This document shows, in pieces, positions 1-8,926 of a stretch of 64,000 nucleotides of DNA; position 1 is the first letter of the stretch, and each line of letters opens with the position of its first letter. The DNA comes from Segatella hominis (lineage in GTDB: Bacteria > Bacteroidota > Bacteroidia > Bacteroidales > Bacteroidaceae): positions 787,501-851,500 of the forward strand of contig NZ_CP137559.1 in the NCBI RefSeq assembly GCF_019249725.2, read 5' to 3'. The notes under the pieces are model-generated. The model was not told the origin of the DNA. It worked only from the letters and a program-made list of their open reading frames with translations, and made no database searches. Made by a program: the position numbers and the translations under genes.

Positions 1-153
1 ATATTTAAATAAAGGTTGCCATTCTCCTTCTTGTGCCGCTTTACGGTACATAGCAGATAAGTCATTGAGATCCAAACCGTGTAGTGACTGGTATTGTTCT
101 ACCAGAAAGTCGTAATACAACTTGCGAATGGTATTGTTGTGGATTCGCTGTGA
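1..153 (-). pseudogene. In-frame continuation of a broken ORF, runs off window
   Basis: After the TAA at 154-156 the same minus-strand frame stays open for 51 codons to the window edge. The other two minus frames close quickly here. The peptide is coding-like (N-terminal part SQRIHNNTIRKLYYDFLVEQ, later a charged MYRKAAQEGEW segment). The first ATG in this frame is only at 49-51, and no ribosome binding site is visible after the TAA. The simplest reading is that this and the 72-codon ORF upstream were one gene split by a nonsense mutation; a separate gene with a rare start codon is the alternative. Family not recognised. Confidence 0.4.
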
Positions 154-372
154 TTAGAATCTTGGCTTCCCTTTCTTGAATATCTCTACATTTATGCGAT
201 AGCCATATCCGGAAGGCTCGTCGCGTTTGGTGTTGGCTAATGATTTTTGGAGATATTCAATAGCTTGTTCTATTACGTCTCTTCTTGTAGCACCGTGAAG
301 ACCGCAAGAAGCAACCGGTTGGTCGTTGCCCATCAGCTCCATCTGTGCTTGTACTAATGTATGTAAATCCAT
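154..372 (-). CDS. Hypothetical protein, 72 aa (possibly the N-terminal part of a broken gene)
   Basis: A 72-codon ORF with ATG start and TAA stop. I do not recognise the family. It is soluble, with a predicted helical middle (RRDVIEQAIEYLQKSL) and a basic end (KKGKPRF); no signal peptide or membrane segment is seen. The left end of an IS4-type element lies about 30 bp upstream of its start, so its native promoter may have been displaced. The frame stays open after the stop (see 1-153), which suggests that the product may be a truncated form of a longer protein. Confidence 0.45.
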   Translation of the reverse strand: MDLHTLVQAQMELMGNDQPVASCGLHGATRRDVIEQAIEYLQKSLANTKRDEPSGYGYRINVEIFKKGKPRF

Positions 373-401
373 AATCTTGTCTTTATTTTATAATATAATT
401 G

Positions 402-1807
402 GTATACAATAGTTCGTTAATAATTCAATAATGTGCTAAGCAGCTATACGCTGTAAGCACGAGAGATCTTTGAAAATCTTACTAATTAAAGTTCGGTTCG
501 GGGTGTACCCACTTGCTTTAAAAATTCGTTTCACTAGATAAATGTTGGTCATCAGTGACTTAAATGAAGACATAGAATATTCCATTCCCATCTCCTTCAT
601 AGTTACCTTGGCAACATTTAGTGATGTGAACGAAGCATTGAAAGCAAAATCGAGTTTCCACTTATCGCGAGCTTGGCAGTCCATAAGACCAGTATAGCCT
701 TTGGCGTCACGAAAGCAAAATTCGATCTGGAACCTAGTTCTATAATAAAGAAGTACCTCTTCACCCGAAAGTGAGGTGTCTGTAGAGAAGAATAGTTTCT
801 TCTTGCCATTCGGCATCTGCCAGATGACAAGTCTAACTTTACACTTGAGTGCCTTGGAATAGGCAATCAAAGTATAAGCTGTTCCTTCTATATCTTTCAT
901 CTCCATCTTCTCCATTCGAGTGAGGTCAAGATTCTTCATATCAATCTTGCCATCCTTGGTCTTGGGGCGACCACGTTTTCCTGTACGTGGACCTGCATAG
1001 ACATAAAAGAGACAAGCATTGTCACGAAAGCGGCTTATCAAAGAGAACCCTTCTTTCTTTATCCCATTAACAAATGTACTTGTAGAGAAGTAAGCATCTG
1101 CAACTATGAGGGTTGAGAGTTTAAGAAGTTCCTTGCGATAACGCTTAATGACGCTGATATAGAAATCTACCATAGTCTTATTTCTGAGACTCAGTTCTTT
1201 ATTACTTAGCGACTGGTGGGCTCTTAACATCATGCAGTCTTTGGCATCGATATCAACGAGACCAATACCCATGATTTCGAGACCATGTTTAACAGACTGT
1301 GCACATCCCGACCAAAAACGACCGATATGTGGAGTCTTCTTGCCAGCTTTGCTGATGTAGCTGGGATCAATGGCAATAGCCCATCTTCCCTGTTTACCAA
1401 AGAAGCGCTTGGCAAGTGAGACATTAAGTTTGAGCCAGTCAATGCACTTCGACTTTTTCAAGCCGAATGCGTTGCGATAGGTTTGCTCAACATGCGAGCC
1501 ATACCTACCCATTTGGGTGAAATTTATCTTTCTTGGTATTACCATGAACAAAATTATCACCTCGATGAGTATTTTCTCGAAACTTTTTGTTAACTTTGCA
1601 GCCGAATCTTCAACTGCATCTTTAAAGATATCCATATATAGGTCAAGTCCTGTATTCATGTAATATTGTATTTGTCGTGATCTACAAAGTTACTGAAAAT
1701 CAGCGACTTGACCAACTTTTTATAGCTAAGTTTTCATAAGCATTTCTTAATATAAGTTATTGATTTACAGACGATTAAATATTAATTTAACGCAGTATTG
1801 GGTATAC
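402..1807 (-). mobile_element. IS4-family insertion sequence (bounds approximate)
   Basis: About 1.4 kb around one transposase gene. Candidate imperfect terminal inverted repeats begin GTATAC: 402-420 reads GTATACAATAGTTCGTTAA and the inverted right end 1787-1807 reads GTATAC, CC, AATACTGCGTTAA. No clear target duplication was found outside them, so the ends are a best guess. The element sits between a broken ORF and a truncated regulator gene, consistent with a decayed accessory region. Confidence 0.55.
436..1659 (-). CDS. IS4-family DDE transposase
   Basis: 407 aa, full length for an IS4-type transposase. It cuts and joins the ends of its own element. The RNase H-like core is visible: first Asp in AIDPSYISK (about residue 98), second Asp in LIVADAYFST, and the IS4 hallmark Y-(2)-R-(3)-E-(6)-K as YRTRFQIEFCFRDAK, which supplies the catalytic Glu. 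All three acidic positions are intact and there is no frameshift, so the protein could be active. The last codons overlap an imperfect hairpin (432-459) that could act as a terminator. Confidence 0.93.
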   Translation of the reverse strand: MNTGLDLYMDIFKDAVEDSAAKLTKSFEKILIEVIILFMVIPRKINFTQMGRYGSHVEQTYRNAFGLKKSKCIDWLKLNVSLAKRFFGKQGRWAIAIDPSYISKAGKKTPHIGRFWSGCAQSVKHGLEIMGIGLVDIDAKDCMMLRAHQSLSNKELSLRNKTMVDFYISVIKRYRKELLKLSTLIVADAYFSTSTFVNGIKKEGFSLISRFRDNACLFYVYAGPRTGKRGRPKTKDGKIDMKNLDLTRMEKMEMKDIEGTAYTLIAYSKALKCKVRLVIWQMPNGKKKLFFSTDTSLSGEEVLLYYRTRFQIEFCFRDAKGYTGLMDCQARDKWKLDFAFNASFTSLNVAKVTMKEMGMEYSMSSFKSLMTNIYLVKRIFKASGYTPNRTLISKIFKDLSCLQRIAA

Positions 1808-1815
1808 ATATGCTG

Positions 1816-2349
1816 TTATTTTGTGAAATGTGTGCCATCTTCTCTTTCAAGACGTTCCTTTCCCTTCTCTGTAAGCAAGTATTTCTGCTTTGGATGATGA
1901 GGTGAGTTTGGATAGAGAGGGGTAATATATCCTTTCTTGATGGCAGGAATAAGATAATTTACCATAAAGTTCTCTCTGTCTTTAAGTTTAAGAAATGCCA
2001 TTATTTCTTTAATAGAAAATGTATGGATGCCTATAACGTGTAAGAGTTCTTTGCTTCCCTCTGAGCTTGCCGGGTACTTGTCGGGTACTTGTCGGGTACT
2101 TGTCGGGTACTTGTCGGGTACTTGTCGGGTTGCGGTATCATTTACAGTCTCATTTGTCTTTTGGCATCCTCTGGGCATGATAACAAGTACACCGCCCATG
2201 GTTGCCTCCAATTTAGGGGCAGAAAGCCCAGCATTCTTGAAGCCTGCTTGGATTATGCCGATGCCTCGTCCCCATGATTCGATGAAGCCTGCCTTGTAGA
2301 AGGCATTAGCTATGTTGAGATTGCGGGGTTTGGAGGTGTGTTTATGGAG
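1816..2349 (-). pseudogene. 3' fragment of an AlbA_2/HATPase_c_4-type ATP-binding regulator
   Basis: The minus-strand frame from about 2349 to 1816 encodes only the C-terminal part of the Schlafen/AlbA-type putative regulators common in Bacteroidales. It has the HATPase_c_4 block ANAFYKAGFIESWGRGIGII, then an 11-aa repeat (TSTRQVPDKYP), then a winged-helix-like end (ENFMVNYLIPAIKKGYITPL). The N-terminal DNA-binding half is absent: sequence of this gene begins just behind the stop codon of the YitT gene. The first ATG in frame is at 2211, which would give 131 aa. Probably non-functional. The 11-bp repeat inside is unusual (see 2071-2131). Confidence 0.75.
2071..2131. repeat. 11-bp tandem repeat, five full units
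   Basis: Unit CGGGTACTTGT starts at 2071, 2082, 2093, 2104 and 2115, followed by a partial unit at 2126. The copies are identical. The unit is not a multiple of three, so three units (33 bp) encode one 11-aa repeat on the minus strand. Gain or loss of one or two units would shift the downstream frame. Confidence 0.95.
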
Positions 2350-2372
2350 TAAAATGTATATAATGCAAAAGT

Positions 2373-3302
2373 TTATTTCCCTTCTATTTCTTCTTCATTC
2401 CCTTCTTCGCTTTTCTTCTTGATCTTACCCTTGATCTGGTCGAAGCCTTCGCCATATACGCCAATCACGGCACTCTGGCTGACGAAGGCGTGAGGGTCTA
2501 TCTCTTCGATGAGGCGGAAGATGGTTTGCGACTGGCGCTGCTTGGCCAGTACGAAGAGCATCTTTACCTGCTGACCGGAATAGAAACCGGAGGCATCTAC
2601 TACGGTTACTCCACGGTCGGCATCTGTATTGATACGTTTGCCTATCTCCTGATATTTCTTGGAAATGATGAAGAACTGTACGCTTCGGCGACGACTGTTG
2701 ACCACCTGGTCGATACAGAAAGCCTGGACATAGAGTACTACATATCCATAGAGTACTTTCTCCCAGTCGTGGACTACAAAGTAGCTGGAGGAAATGATGA
2801 AAATATCACATATCATGATGACTCTGCCCAGAGAGATGTCGCGATACTTATTGACGATGGCTGCTACGATATCTGTTCCTCCCGTAGAACCGCCCGCAGA
2901 AAAACCGAGTCCGATACCGCATCCGCAAAATACTGCTCCTAAGAATGCTGCCCAAAGCGGTTGGCTCTGGAGAAGATGCAGATTCTCTGTATGGTGTGAA
3001 AAATAGGAGGTGAGAAGGGTTACCACGATTACGGCATAGATGGTTTTCATGCAAAACTTCTTGCCGAGAATGATCCAAGCTGCTACGATAAGACAGGAAT
3101 TGACTATAAAATAAGGTATCTGTACTGGACATCCTGTGGCCCAATAGATAATAGAGGAGATACCAGGTAAGCCGCTGGCTGTTACATTGGTAGGAAGGAG
3201 GAATACATTCCAGCCGATGGCATAGGAAATCATGCCAATGGCGATGAATACATAGTCTTGAATCTCTCGAAACAAGGGTCGCTTTGTTATGTTTGCAGTC
3301 AT
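2373..3302 (-). CDS. YitT family membrane protein (DUF161 + DUF2179)
   Basis: 309 aa. The N-terminal two thirds carry about five or six hydrophobic segments typical of YitT/UPF0750 proteins (GMISYAIGWNVFLLPTNV; Gly-rich FCGCGIGLGFSAGGSTGGTD near 130-150). The last ~90 residues form the soluble DUF2179 domain (RGVTVVDASGFYSGQQVKM). The transported substrate, if any, is not known for the family. The C-terminus is Glu/Lys rich. It stands alone, with a -7 element TACTTTTGC at 3386-3394 about 85 bp upstream of the ATG. A decayed gene fragment follows directly downstream. Confidence 0.9.
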   Translation of the reverse strand: MTANITKRPLFREIQDYVFIAIGMISYAIGWNVFLLPTNVTASGLPGISSIIYWATGCPVQIPYFIVNSCLIVAAWIILGKKFCMKTIYAVIVVTLLTSYFSHHTENLHLLQSQPLWAAFLGAVFCGCGIGLGFSAGGSTGGTDIVAAIVNKYRDISLGRVIMICDIFIISSSYFVVHDWEKVLYGYVVLYVQAFCIDQVVNSRRRSVQFFIISKKYQEIGKRINTDADRGVTVVDASGFYSGQQVKMLFVLAKQRQSQTIFRLIEEIDPHAFVSQSAVIGVYGEGFDQIKGKIKKKSEEGNEEEIEGK

Positions 3303-3385
3303 GTCTTATTTTATTTTTTTATTTATTCTTGTTCGTTTTTCTTGTTTATTTAATTGATCTCTTTTATAAGATGATAATTGTGGCT

Positions 3386-3394
3386 GCAAAAGTA
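3386..3394 (-). promoter_or_regulatory. Bacteroidota -7 element, YitT gene
   Basis: TACTTTTGC on the minus strand matches TAnnTTTG(C); it lies about 85 bp from the start codon at 3302. Confidence 0.7.
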
Positions 3395-3402
3395 CATAAA
3401 AA

Positions 3403-3430
3403 AACTCAGATAAAATAAATTATCTGAGTT
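3403..3430. terminator. Intrinsic terminator after the DUF4250 gene
   Basis: Perfect 11-bp stem (AACTCAGATAA 3403-3413 / 3420-3430) with A-run and T-run on the two sides, so it can act in both directions. It insulates the DUF4250 gene from the YitT promoter. Confidence 0.85.
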
Positions 3431-3462
3431 TTTCTTGCATAAGAATGCGAATTGATGTCGAT

Positions 3463-3648
3463 TTACCAGAACTTCTTCTGCTCTTCTGACCATTCGAAAC
3501 CCTGGGTTGCCATTTTAGCTTCCAGATCGGCACGGTTTACATGGAAATGATAGCAAATCTCATCCAATGTATCAAACTCATGGTCGCGAAGCAGGAAGTT
3601 GATTGCGCTTACCAGCATCGGCACATCATTCATAGGTAATTTATCCAT
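3463..3648 (-). CDS. DUF4250 domain-containing protein
   Basis: 61 aa, the usual size of this small family of unknown function. It starts MDKLPMNDVPMLVSAINFLL and ends WSEEQKKFW. The sequence predicts a small helical, HTH-like fold (TLDEICYHFHVNRADLEAKM), no signal peptide and no membrane segment. It lies 39 bp downstream of uvrA on the same strand without a terminator between, so it is probably co-transcribed with uvrA; a terminator follows at 3403-3430. Confidence 0.85.
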   Translation of the reverse strand: MDKLPMNDVPMLVSAINFLLRDHEFDTLDEICYHFHVNRADLEAKMATQGFEWSEEQKKFW

Positions 3649-3687
3649 AAAGCAATCTTTTTTTGTTAAAATATAGTGTTGATAATC

Positions 3688-6525
3688 TTATTTCTTTTCT
3701 CTCTTGAGTTCTTCTGCCAGAAATCTTGGAGTGAATCCTTTCTTGCTCTTGGCTACTTCCTCTGGGGTTCCTGCACACAGCAACTGACCGCCTCCTCGTC
3801 CGCCTTCTGGTCCCATGTCGATGATATAGTCTGCCAACTTGATAACGTCGAGATTGTGTTCGATGATAAGTACTGTGTTGCCTTTATCTACCAACTTCTC
3901 CAATACATCCATCAGGATGCGGATGTCTTCGAAGTGGAGTCCGGTAGTAGGCTCGTCCAGGATATAGAGGGTCTTGCCGGTATCACGCTTGGAAAGCTCG
4001 GTGGCAAGTTTTACTCGTTGGCTTTCACCGCCGGAGAGGGTAGTGGAACTTTGTCCTAACTTGATATATCCGAGTCCGACACTTTGCAAAGCCTTGACTT
4101 TCTGGAGTATCTGCGGTACGTTCTCGAAGAATTCTACAGCCTGATTGATGGTCATATCAAGCACATCTGCAATACTCTTTCCCTTGTATCTTACCTCTAA
4201 GGTCTCACGGTTGTATCGCTTGCCGTGGCAAACTTCGCATGGTACATATACATTCGGCAGGAAGTTCATCTCAATGGTTTTATATCCATTTCCCTTACAA
4301 GCCTGACAGCGGCCTTCACTAACGTTGAAAGAGAAGCGACCTGATTTATAACCGCGTATCTTGGCTTCCGGCAAACCTACAAAGAGTGAACGGATATCGC
4401 TGAATACTCCTGTATAAGTAGCAGGGTTGCTGCGAGGAGTACGACCGATAGGACTCTGATCAACATTTACTACTTTGTCGATGTTGTCTATTCCCTCAAT
4501 ACTGTCGTATGGCATCGGCTTCTTGAGCGAACGGTAGAAATGATGAGAGAGTATCGGTTGAAGCGTCTCATTGACGAGTGTTGATTTGCCCGATCCGCTG
4601 ACACCTGTTACCACAATGAGTTTGCCGAGTGGGAACTCGATATCTACATTCTTCAGGTTATTGCCCTTTGCGCCACGGATGATAATGCTCTTGCCATTAC
4701 CTTCACGCCGCTTCTCGGGTACTTTGATTTCCATCTCGCCATTCAGATATTGTGCGGTGATGGTCTGGGTCTTCAGCATTTCAGCCGGTGTTCCCTGAAA
4801 TACAACTTCGCCTCCCTTGCGTCCTGCCTTCGGACCGATATCCACTATCCAGTCTGCTGCAAGCATCATGTCGCGGTCATGTTCTACTACGATGACGGTA
4901 TTGCCGATGTCGCGAAGTTCTTTCAGACTGTTGATGAGGCGCTCGTTGTCACGCTGATGCAATCCGATGCTCGGCTCGTCGAGGATATAGAGTACATTGA
5001 CCAACTGGCTACCTATCTGTGTGGCAAGTCGGATGCGCTGGCTTTCACCACCGGAAAGGGAAGCAGACTGACGGTTCAGAGAGAGATAATTCAAACCGAC
5101 ATCGAGGAGGAAGGTTACGCGGGAACGTAATTCCTTTACGATTTCATGAGCTACTTTGGCTTTCATCTTCGGCAGATGTTCCTCTACGTGTTCGAGCCAA
5201 TCGAGCAATTCATCAATATCGAGGGAGGCTACTTCTGAGATATTCTTATCCCAGATGCGATAGGAGAGAGACTCTTGTTTCAGACGCATACCGTGACATT
5301 TCGGACAGTCGATGGTGGTGATAAACTGGTCTGCCCATTTCTTGCCGGCAGTAGAGTCGTCATTCTCTATTACTTTATGAAGATAATCGATTACACCATC
5401 GTAGGCGCAGATATAGTCGGAAGAGGTTCCTGCCTTTTCCTTCGGTATCTTCACGTTCTCAAGTGTGCCGTACATTACCTCTTGCATGGTGTCGTCATCA
5501 AGGTCCTTGATAGGGGTCTTGATGGTGGCATTATGTTTCTCTAACAATGATTGTAACTGCCAGAATATCATCTGGTTCTTGTATTTTCCTAAAGGCACGA
5601 TTCCACCTGCGTAGATGCTGAGGTTGTCGTCTGGTATTACCTTCTTGAGGTCTATTTGATTAACCTTTCCTAAACCTTTACAGTGTGGACATGCTCCTTC
5701 GGGAGAGTTGAAGGAAAACATGTTTGGAGCTGGATCCCGGTAGGCCATTCCGGTAACAGGGTCCATCAGTCTCTTGGAGAAAATCTTGGATTCTCCCTTC
5801 TCCTTATCAATGACCATCACCATGCCGTCGCCTTGTTTCATGGCAGTGGTGATACTCTTGCGGATACGCTCTTCGTCATCATCGCGAACTGCAAGTTTGT
5901 CGATGAGAACCTCGATGTTGTGGTTCTTGTATCTGTCCACTTTCATTCCTCTTTCGAGTTCCATGATTTCCCCATCTACCCTCACATGTAGGTATCCCTT
6001 GCGTCGCATACTCTCGAAGAGTTCGCGGTAATGACCCTTGCGCTGACGAACGAGTGGGGCAAGGAGGAAGATGCGACGGCCTTTGTAATCGCTGAGAATC
6101 ATGTCGATGACCTGTTCCTCGGTATATTTTACCATCTCCTCGCCAGTATGATAGCTGTAAGCTGTACCTGCGCGTGCATAGAGCAGACGCAGGTAATCGT
6201 AAATCTCTGTGGTTGTGCCCACGGTGGAACGGGGATTCTTGTTGGTAGTCTTCTGTTCGATACTGATGACAGGACTGAGACCTGTAATCTTATCTACATC
6301 AGGACGTTCCATGCCGCCCAGAAAATTGCGGGCGTATGCAGAGAAAGTTTCGATATAGCGTCGCTGGCCTTCGGCAAAGATGGTGTCGAAGGCTAAAGAT
6401 GACTTGCCGGAACCTGAAAGTCCTGTAATTACTGTCAGTGAGTTGCGGGGAATCTCTACGTCCACATTCTTCAGGTTGTGAACTCTGGCTCCCCACACGT
6501 TTATCTTTTCTTCTTCTGAATTCAT
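3688..6525 (-). CDS. uvrA: Excinuclease ABC subunit A
   Basis: 945 aa, normal UvrA length. UvrA dimers scan DNA for bulky lesions and load UvrB in nucleotide excision repair. Two ABC modules are visible: Walker [10 protein letters not shown] (35-43) with signature [15 protein letters not shown] and Walker [13 protein letters not shown]; then a second Walker [11 protein letters not shown], signature [14 protein letters not shown] and Walker [13 protein letters not shown]. Zinc-binding pairs CPHC, CPKC, CQAC and CEVC are present. The UvrB/DNA-interaction region [20 protein letters not shown] is intact. DUF4250 follows downstream. No lesion in the frame. Confidence 0.98.
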   Translation of the reverse strand: MNSEEEKINVWGARVHNLKNVDVEIPRNSLTVITGLSGSGKSSLAFDTIFAEGQRRYIETFSAYARNFLGGMERPDVDKITGLSPVISIEQKTTNKNPRSTVGTTTEIYDYLRLLYARAGTAYSYHTGEEMVKYTEEQVIDMILSDYKGRRIFLLAPLVRQRKGHYRELFESMRRKGYLHVRVDGEIMELERGMKVDRYKNHNIEVLIDKLAVRDDDEERIRKSITTAMKQGDGMVMVIDKEKGESKIFSKRLMDPVTGMAYRDPAPNMFSFNSPEGACPHCKGLGKVNQIDLKKVIPDDNLSIYAGGIVPLGKYKNQMIFWQLQSLLEKHNATIKTPIKDLDDDTMQEVMYGTLENVKIPKEKAGTSSDYICAYDGVIDYLHKVIENDDSTAGKKWADQFITTIDCPKCHGMRLKQESLSYRIWDKNISEVASLDIDELLDWLEHVEEHLPKMKAKVAHEIVKELRSRVTFLLDVGLNYLSLNRQSASLSGGESQRIRLATQIGSQLVNVLYILDEPSIGLHQRDNERLINSLKELRDIGNTVIVVEHDRDMMLAADWIVDIGPKAGRKGGEVVFQGTPAEMLKTQTITAQYLNGEMEIKVPEKRREGNGKSIIIRGAKGNNLKNVDIEFPLGKLIVVTGVSGSGKSTLVNETLQPILSHHFYRSLKKPMPYDSIEGIDNIDKVVNVDQSPIGRTPRSNPATYTGVFSDIRSLFVGLPEAKIRGYKSGRFSFNVSEGRCQACKGNGYKTIEMNFLPNVYVPCEVCHGKRYNRETLEVRYKGKSIADVLDMTINQAVEFFENVPQILQKVKALQSVGLGYIKLGQSSTTLSGGESQRVKLATELSKRDTGKTLYILDEPTTGLHFEDIRILMDVLEKLVDKGNTVLIIEHNLDVIKLADYIIDMGPEGGRGGGQLLCAGTPEEVAKSKKGFTPRFLAEELKREKK

Positions 6526-6665
6526 TGAAGTTAATTGATTCTTGTTGAAATGCTATTTTTGTATTGAAATGCTTCTTGAAAAGCTTTTCTCTTCTTGAAA
6601 TACTTCTTTTTATGGAAATATGACTTGAATGATTTCCTTTCTTTCTAATCCTGTTGCTCTCGGGG

Positions 6666-7376
6666 TTATTCCGTGGCAGTAGAACCTGATTCGATGTAAC
6701 CCCTCAACAGGTTGACATCCTTTTTGATGTTGTAGGTCTTGCCATCGGCTCCTTTTGCCTTGACTAGGCAGAAATAGACTCCGTCTTTCACAGGCTTACC
6801 CTTATAGGTGCCATCCCAACCGTCTGCAGGGTCGTTCCATTCATGAAGTTTCTGTCCCCATCGATTGAAGATATATGCATGAAATTCGGTCAGACTCTGG
6901 TATCCGTCTTTCGCCTTGTAGATGTCATTGATACCATCACCGTTTGGGGAGAAGGCATTAGGCATCTGCAAGAAACTTTCAGAGATGGTAAGAGTGAGAG
7001 GAGAATCCTCATTGTTCTGTTCGATAACCTGTCCATCTTTCGTGAATTTGGCATAGAGGATGATGCGGTGCAGACCAGACTGATTAAACTCAAGATCTGT
7101 ATTTTCTTCATACCTTATTATATATGGCTCTGTATCATTGTCGTGATAGATGCGCCACTCATAGTATTCTGTCCATCCGGTAATGCCAGTAGGATTCGCC
7201 TTGAAAGCAGCCTTGATAGGTGCCGAACCGGAATAGGATGCGTCTTCACTGGTCTCACCATCACTTGTAGTATAGGTGACTGATGGGGCAATAGATGGAG
7301 CATCGTCTGCGAAACTGGTTGTTGCCATGGCTAAAAACACCATCAATAATAATATGAAATTCGTCTTTATTTTCAT
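6666..7376 (-). CDS. Secreted protein with gliding-motility-associated (CHU_C) T9SS C-terminal domain
   Basis: 236 aa from the ATG at 7376. This start is preferred over an in-frame ATG at 7409 because the -7 element (7395-7403) lies between them and because it directly begins a signal peptide (MKIKTNFILLLMVFLAMATT, cleavage after SFA). The middle carries a PKD-like/Ig-like segment. The last ~90 residues are a CHU_C domain: MPNAFSPNGDGINDIY, then FNRWGQKLHEW and DGWDGTYKGKPVKDGVYFC. CHU_C domains mark proteins exported by the type IX system in Bacteroidota. No enzymatic motif is seen; an adhesin or surface role is possible but inferred. Single-gene unit downstream of a divergent promoter region. 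Confidence 0.88.
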   Translation of the reverse strand: MKIKTNFILLLMVFLAMATTSFADDAPSIAPSVTYTTSDGETSEDASYSGSAPIKAAFKANPTGITGWTEYYEWRIYHDNDTEPYIIRYEENTDLEFNQSGLHRIILYAKFTKDGQVIEQNNEDSPLTLTISESFLQMPNAFSPNGDGINDIYKAKDGYQSLTEFHAYIFNRWGQKLHEWNDPADGWDGTYKGKPVKDGVYFCLVKAKGADGKTYNIKKDVNLLRGYIESGSTATE

Positions 7377-7394
7377 GTCTTTATGTAAATTTCT

Positions 7395-7403
7395 GCAAAG
7401 ATA
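7395..7403 (-). promoter_or_regulatory. -7 element, CHU_C gene
   Basis: TATCTTTGC on the minus strand, 18 bp from the ATG at 7376. It fixes the start codon, since the upstream ATG at 7409 would precede the transcript. Confidence 0.8.
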
Positions 7404-7448
7404 GCGCAATTTTCTGAATTAGAGTATGGTTGAATGAGAGTTTTTTTG

Positions 7449-7457
7449 TATTTTTGC
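7449..7457 (+). promoter_or_regulatory. -7 element, LysM/PBP operon
   Basis: TATTTTTGC on the plus strand, about 70 bp before the ATG at 7528. A second match, TAATTTTGT, at 7491-7499 is closer and may be an alternative start site. Confidence 0.6.
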
Positions 7458-7527
7458 AAATGAAATTATAAAATTAAGCAAAAGAAATCATAATTTTGTG
7501 GATTAATAACATAAATCAACGAAAAAG

Positions 7528-8901
7528 ATGAAACAAAAAATGAGATACATCTTGTTGGGCATAGGATTGATTTTGTTCAATGCCTCAGCGTTCTGTCAGA
7601 CTACTAAATGGCGTGACATTTATACGGTGAAGAAAAAAGATACGATTTTCGGTATCGCCAATAAGTATGGATTGAGTCTGCCTGAACTGATGGAAGCTAA
7701 CCCGGAAATGAAGAAGGAAGGATATATGCTCCAGAAGGGTGCTACCATCTTTATTCCTTTCGAGAAGAATAATACCGCTACAGGTGGAACTGCTCAGGCA
7801 GGTCGGACCCATGCAGCTCAGAAACAGGTGGCTCCTCAGAAGAAAGCCAATACGGTGAATGTGGGTGTGATGCTTCCTCTGCATGATGTAGATGGTGACG
7901 GCAAGCGCATGGTGGAGTTTTATCGTGGCATTCTGATGGCTTGCGAAAAGTTGAAGCAGCAGGGTGTCTCTACGAATATTCATGCCTGGAATGTACCTAT
8001 TGATGCGGATATTCGTACTACACTGGTACAGGAAGGTGCCAATCAGTGTGATCTTATTTTTGGTCCGCTTTATACCAAGCAGGTGGCACCATTGGCTGAT
8101 TTCTGCAAAACCTATGGCATCAAGATGGTGATTCCTTTTTCTATCAATGGTGACCAGGTGGATCACTGCAAGGAAATCTTTCAGGTATATCAGTCTCCAG
8201 AATCGCTCAATGATACAAGCATCAAGGCTTTCCTGAACCGTTTTAAGAATGTACATCCTATCTTTGTGGATTGCAATGACACTACTTCCCGTAAGGGTAA
8301 CTTTACTTTTGGTCTCCGCAAGGAACTGGAGAAGAGAAAGATTACTTATAGTGTGACCAATGTAAATTCTTCATTAGAATATTTTGCCAAGGCGTTTGTT
8401 CCTTCCAAGCAAAATGTAGTGATACTCAATACCGGACGTTCGCCACAGCTGACTCAGGTTTTGAATAAGTTGGATGAGTTTACCGCCAAGTATCCTGGTG
8501 CTGACATCTCCCTCTATGGTTATACCGAGTGGTTGATGTATGCCAAGTACAATCTCGACCGCTTCTATAAATATGATACTTATATCCCTTCCACATTCTA
8601 TTATAATGCAAATTCTGCTAAAACAATAGATTTGGAGAGTAAATACAATATCTGGTTCCATCAACCTATGCAGGTAGCGATGCCCCGATTTGCCATCACT
8701 GGTTATGATCAGGCGATGTTCTTCATTCAGGGTGTCAATAAGTATGGCAAGGATTTCACAGGGCAGATGACGCAGGTAAACTATACTCCTGTGCAGACTC
8801 CTCTGCATTTTGTCAAGACTTCAAAGGGTGGTTACCGTAACCAGATATTACAGTTGATTCATTATACATTCAATCGCCAGATAGAGGCGGTAACCTATTA
8901 A
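7528..8901 (+). CDS. LysM domain + periplasmic-binding-protein-like protein
   Basis: 457 aa, secreted (signal MKQKMRYILLGIGLILFNAS, cleavage near AFC-QT). A single LysM repeat covers about residues 30-76 (IYTVKKKDTIFGIANKYGLS) and should bind peptidoglycan. A low-complexity linker follows, then a type I periplasmic binding fold (VGVMLPLHDVDGDGKRMVEF; DLIFGPLYTKQVAPLADFC). The domain resembles Leu/Ile/Val- or LpoA-like binding proteins, but there is no ABC transporter next to it, so a cell-wall sensing or scaffolding role is more likely than uptake (inference). It heads an apparent operon with the barrel protein 25 bp downstream and an MFS transporter. Confidence 0.85.
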   Translation: MKQKMRYILLGIGLILFNASAFCQTTKWRDIYTVKKKDTIFGIANKYGLSLPELMEANPEMKKEGYMLQKGATIFIPFEKNNTATGGTAQAGRTHAAQKQVAPQKKANTVNVGVMLPLHDVDGDGKRMVEFYRGILMACEKLKQQGVSTNIHAWNVPIDADIRTTLVQEGANQCDLIFGPLYTKQVAPLADFCKTYGIKMVIPFSINGDQVDHCKEIFQVYQSPESLNDTSIKAFLNRFKNVHPIFVDCNDTTSRKGNFTFGLRKELEKRKITYSVTNVNSSLEYFAKAFVPSKQNVVILNTGRSPQLTQVLNKLDEFTAKYPGADISLYGYTEWLMYAKYNLDRFYKYDTYIPSTFYYNANSAKTIDLESKYNIWFHQPMQVAMPRFAITGYDQAMFFIQGVNKYGKDFTGQMTQVNYTPVQTPLHFVKTSKGGYRNQILQLIHYTFNRQIEAVTY

Positions 8902-8926
8902 AAAGTGACATATTAAAGATAAGTAA

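Noticed and set aside
2071..2131. CRISPR-like repeat
   Set aside because: Units are 11 bp, directly adjacent without spacers, and lie in a coding frame; no cas genes in the window.
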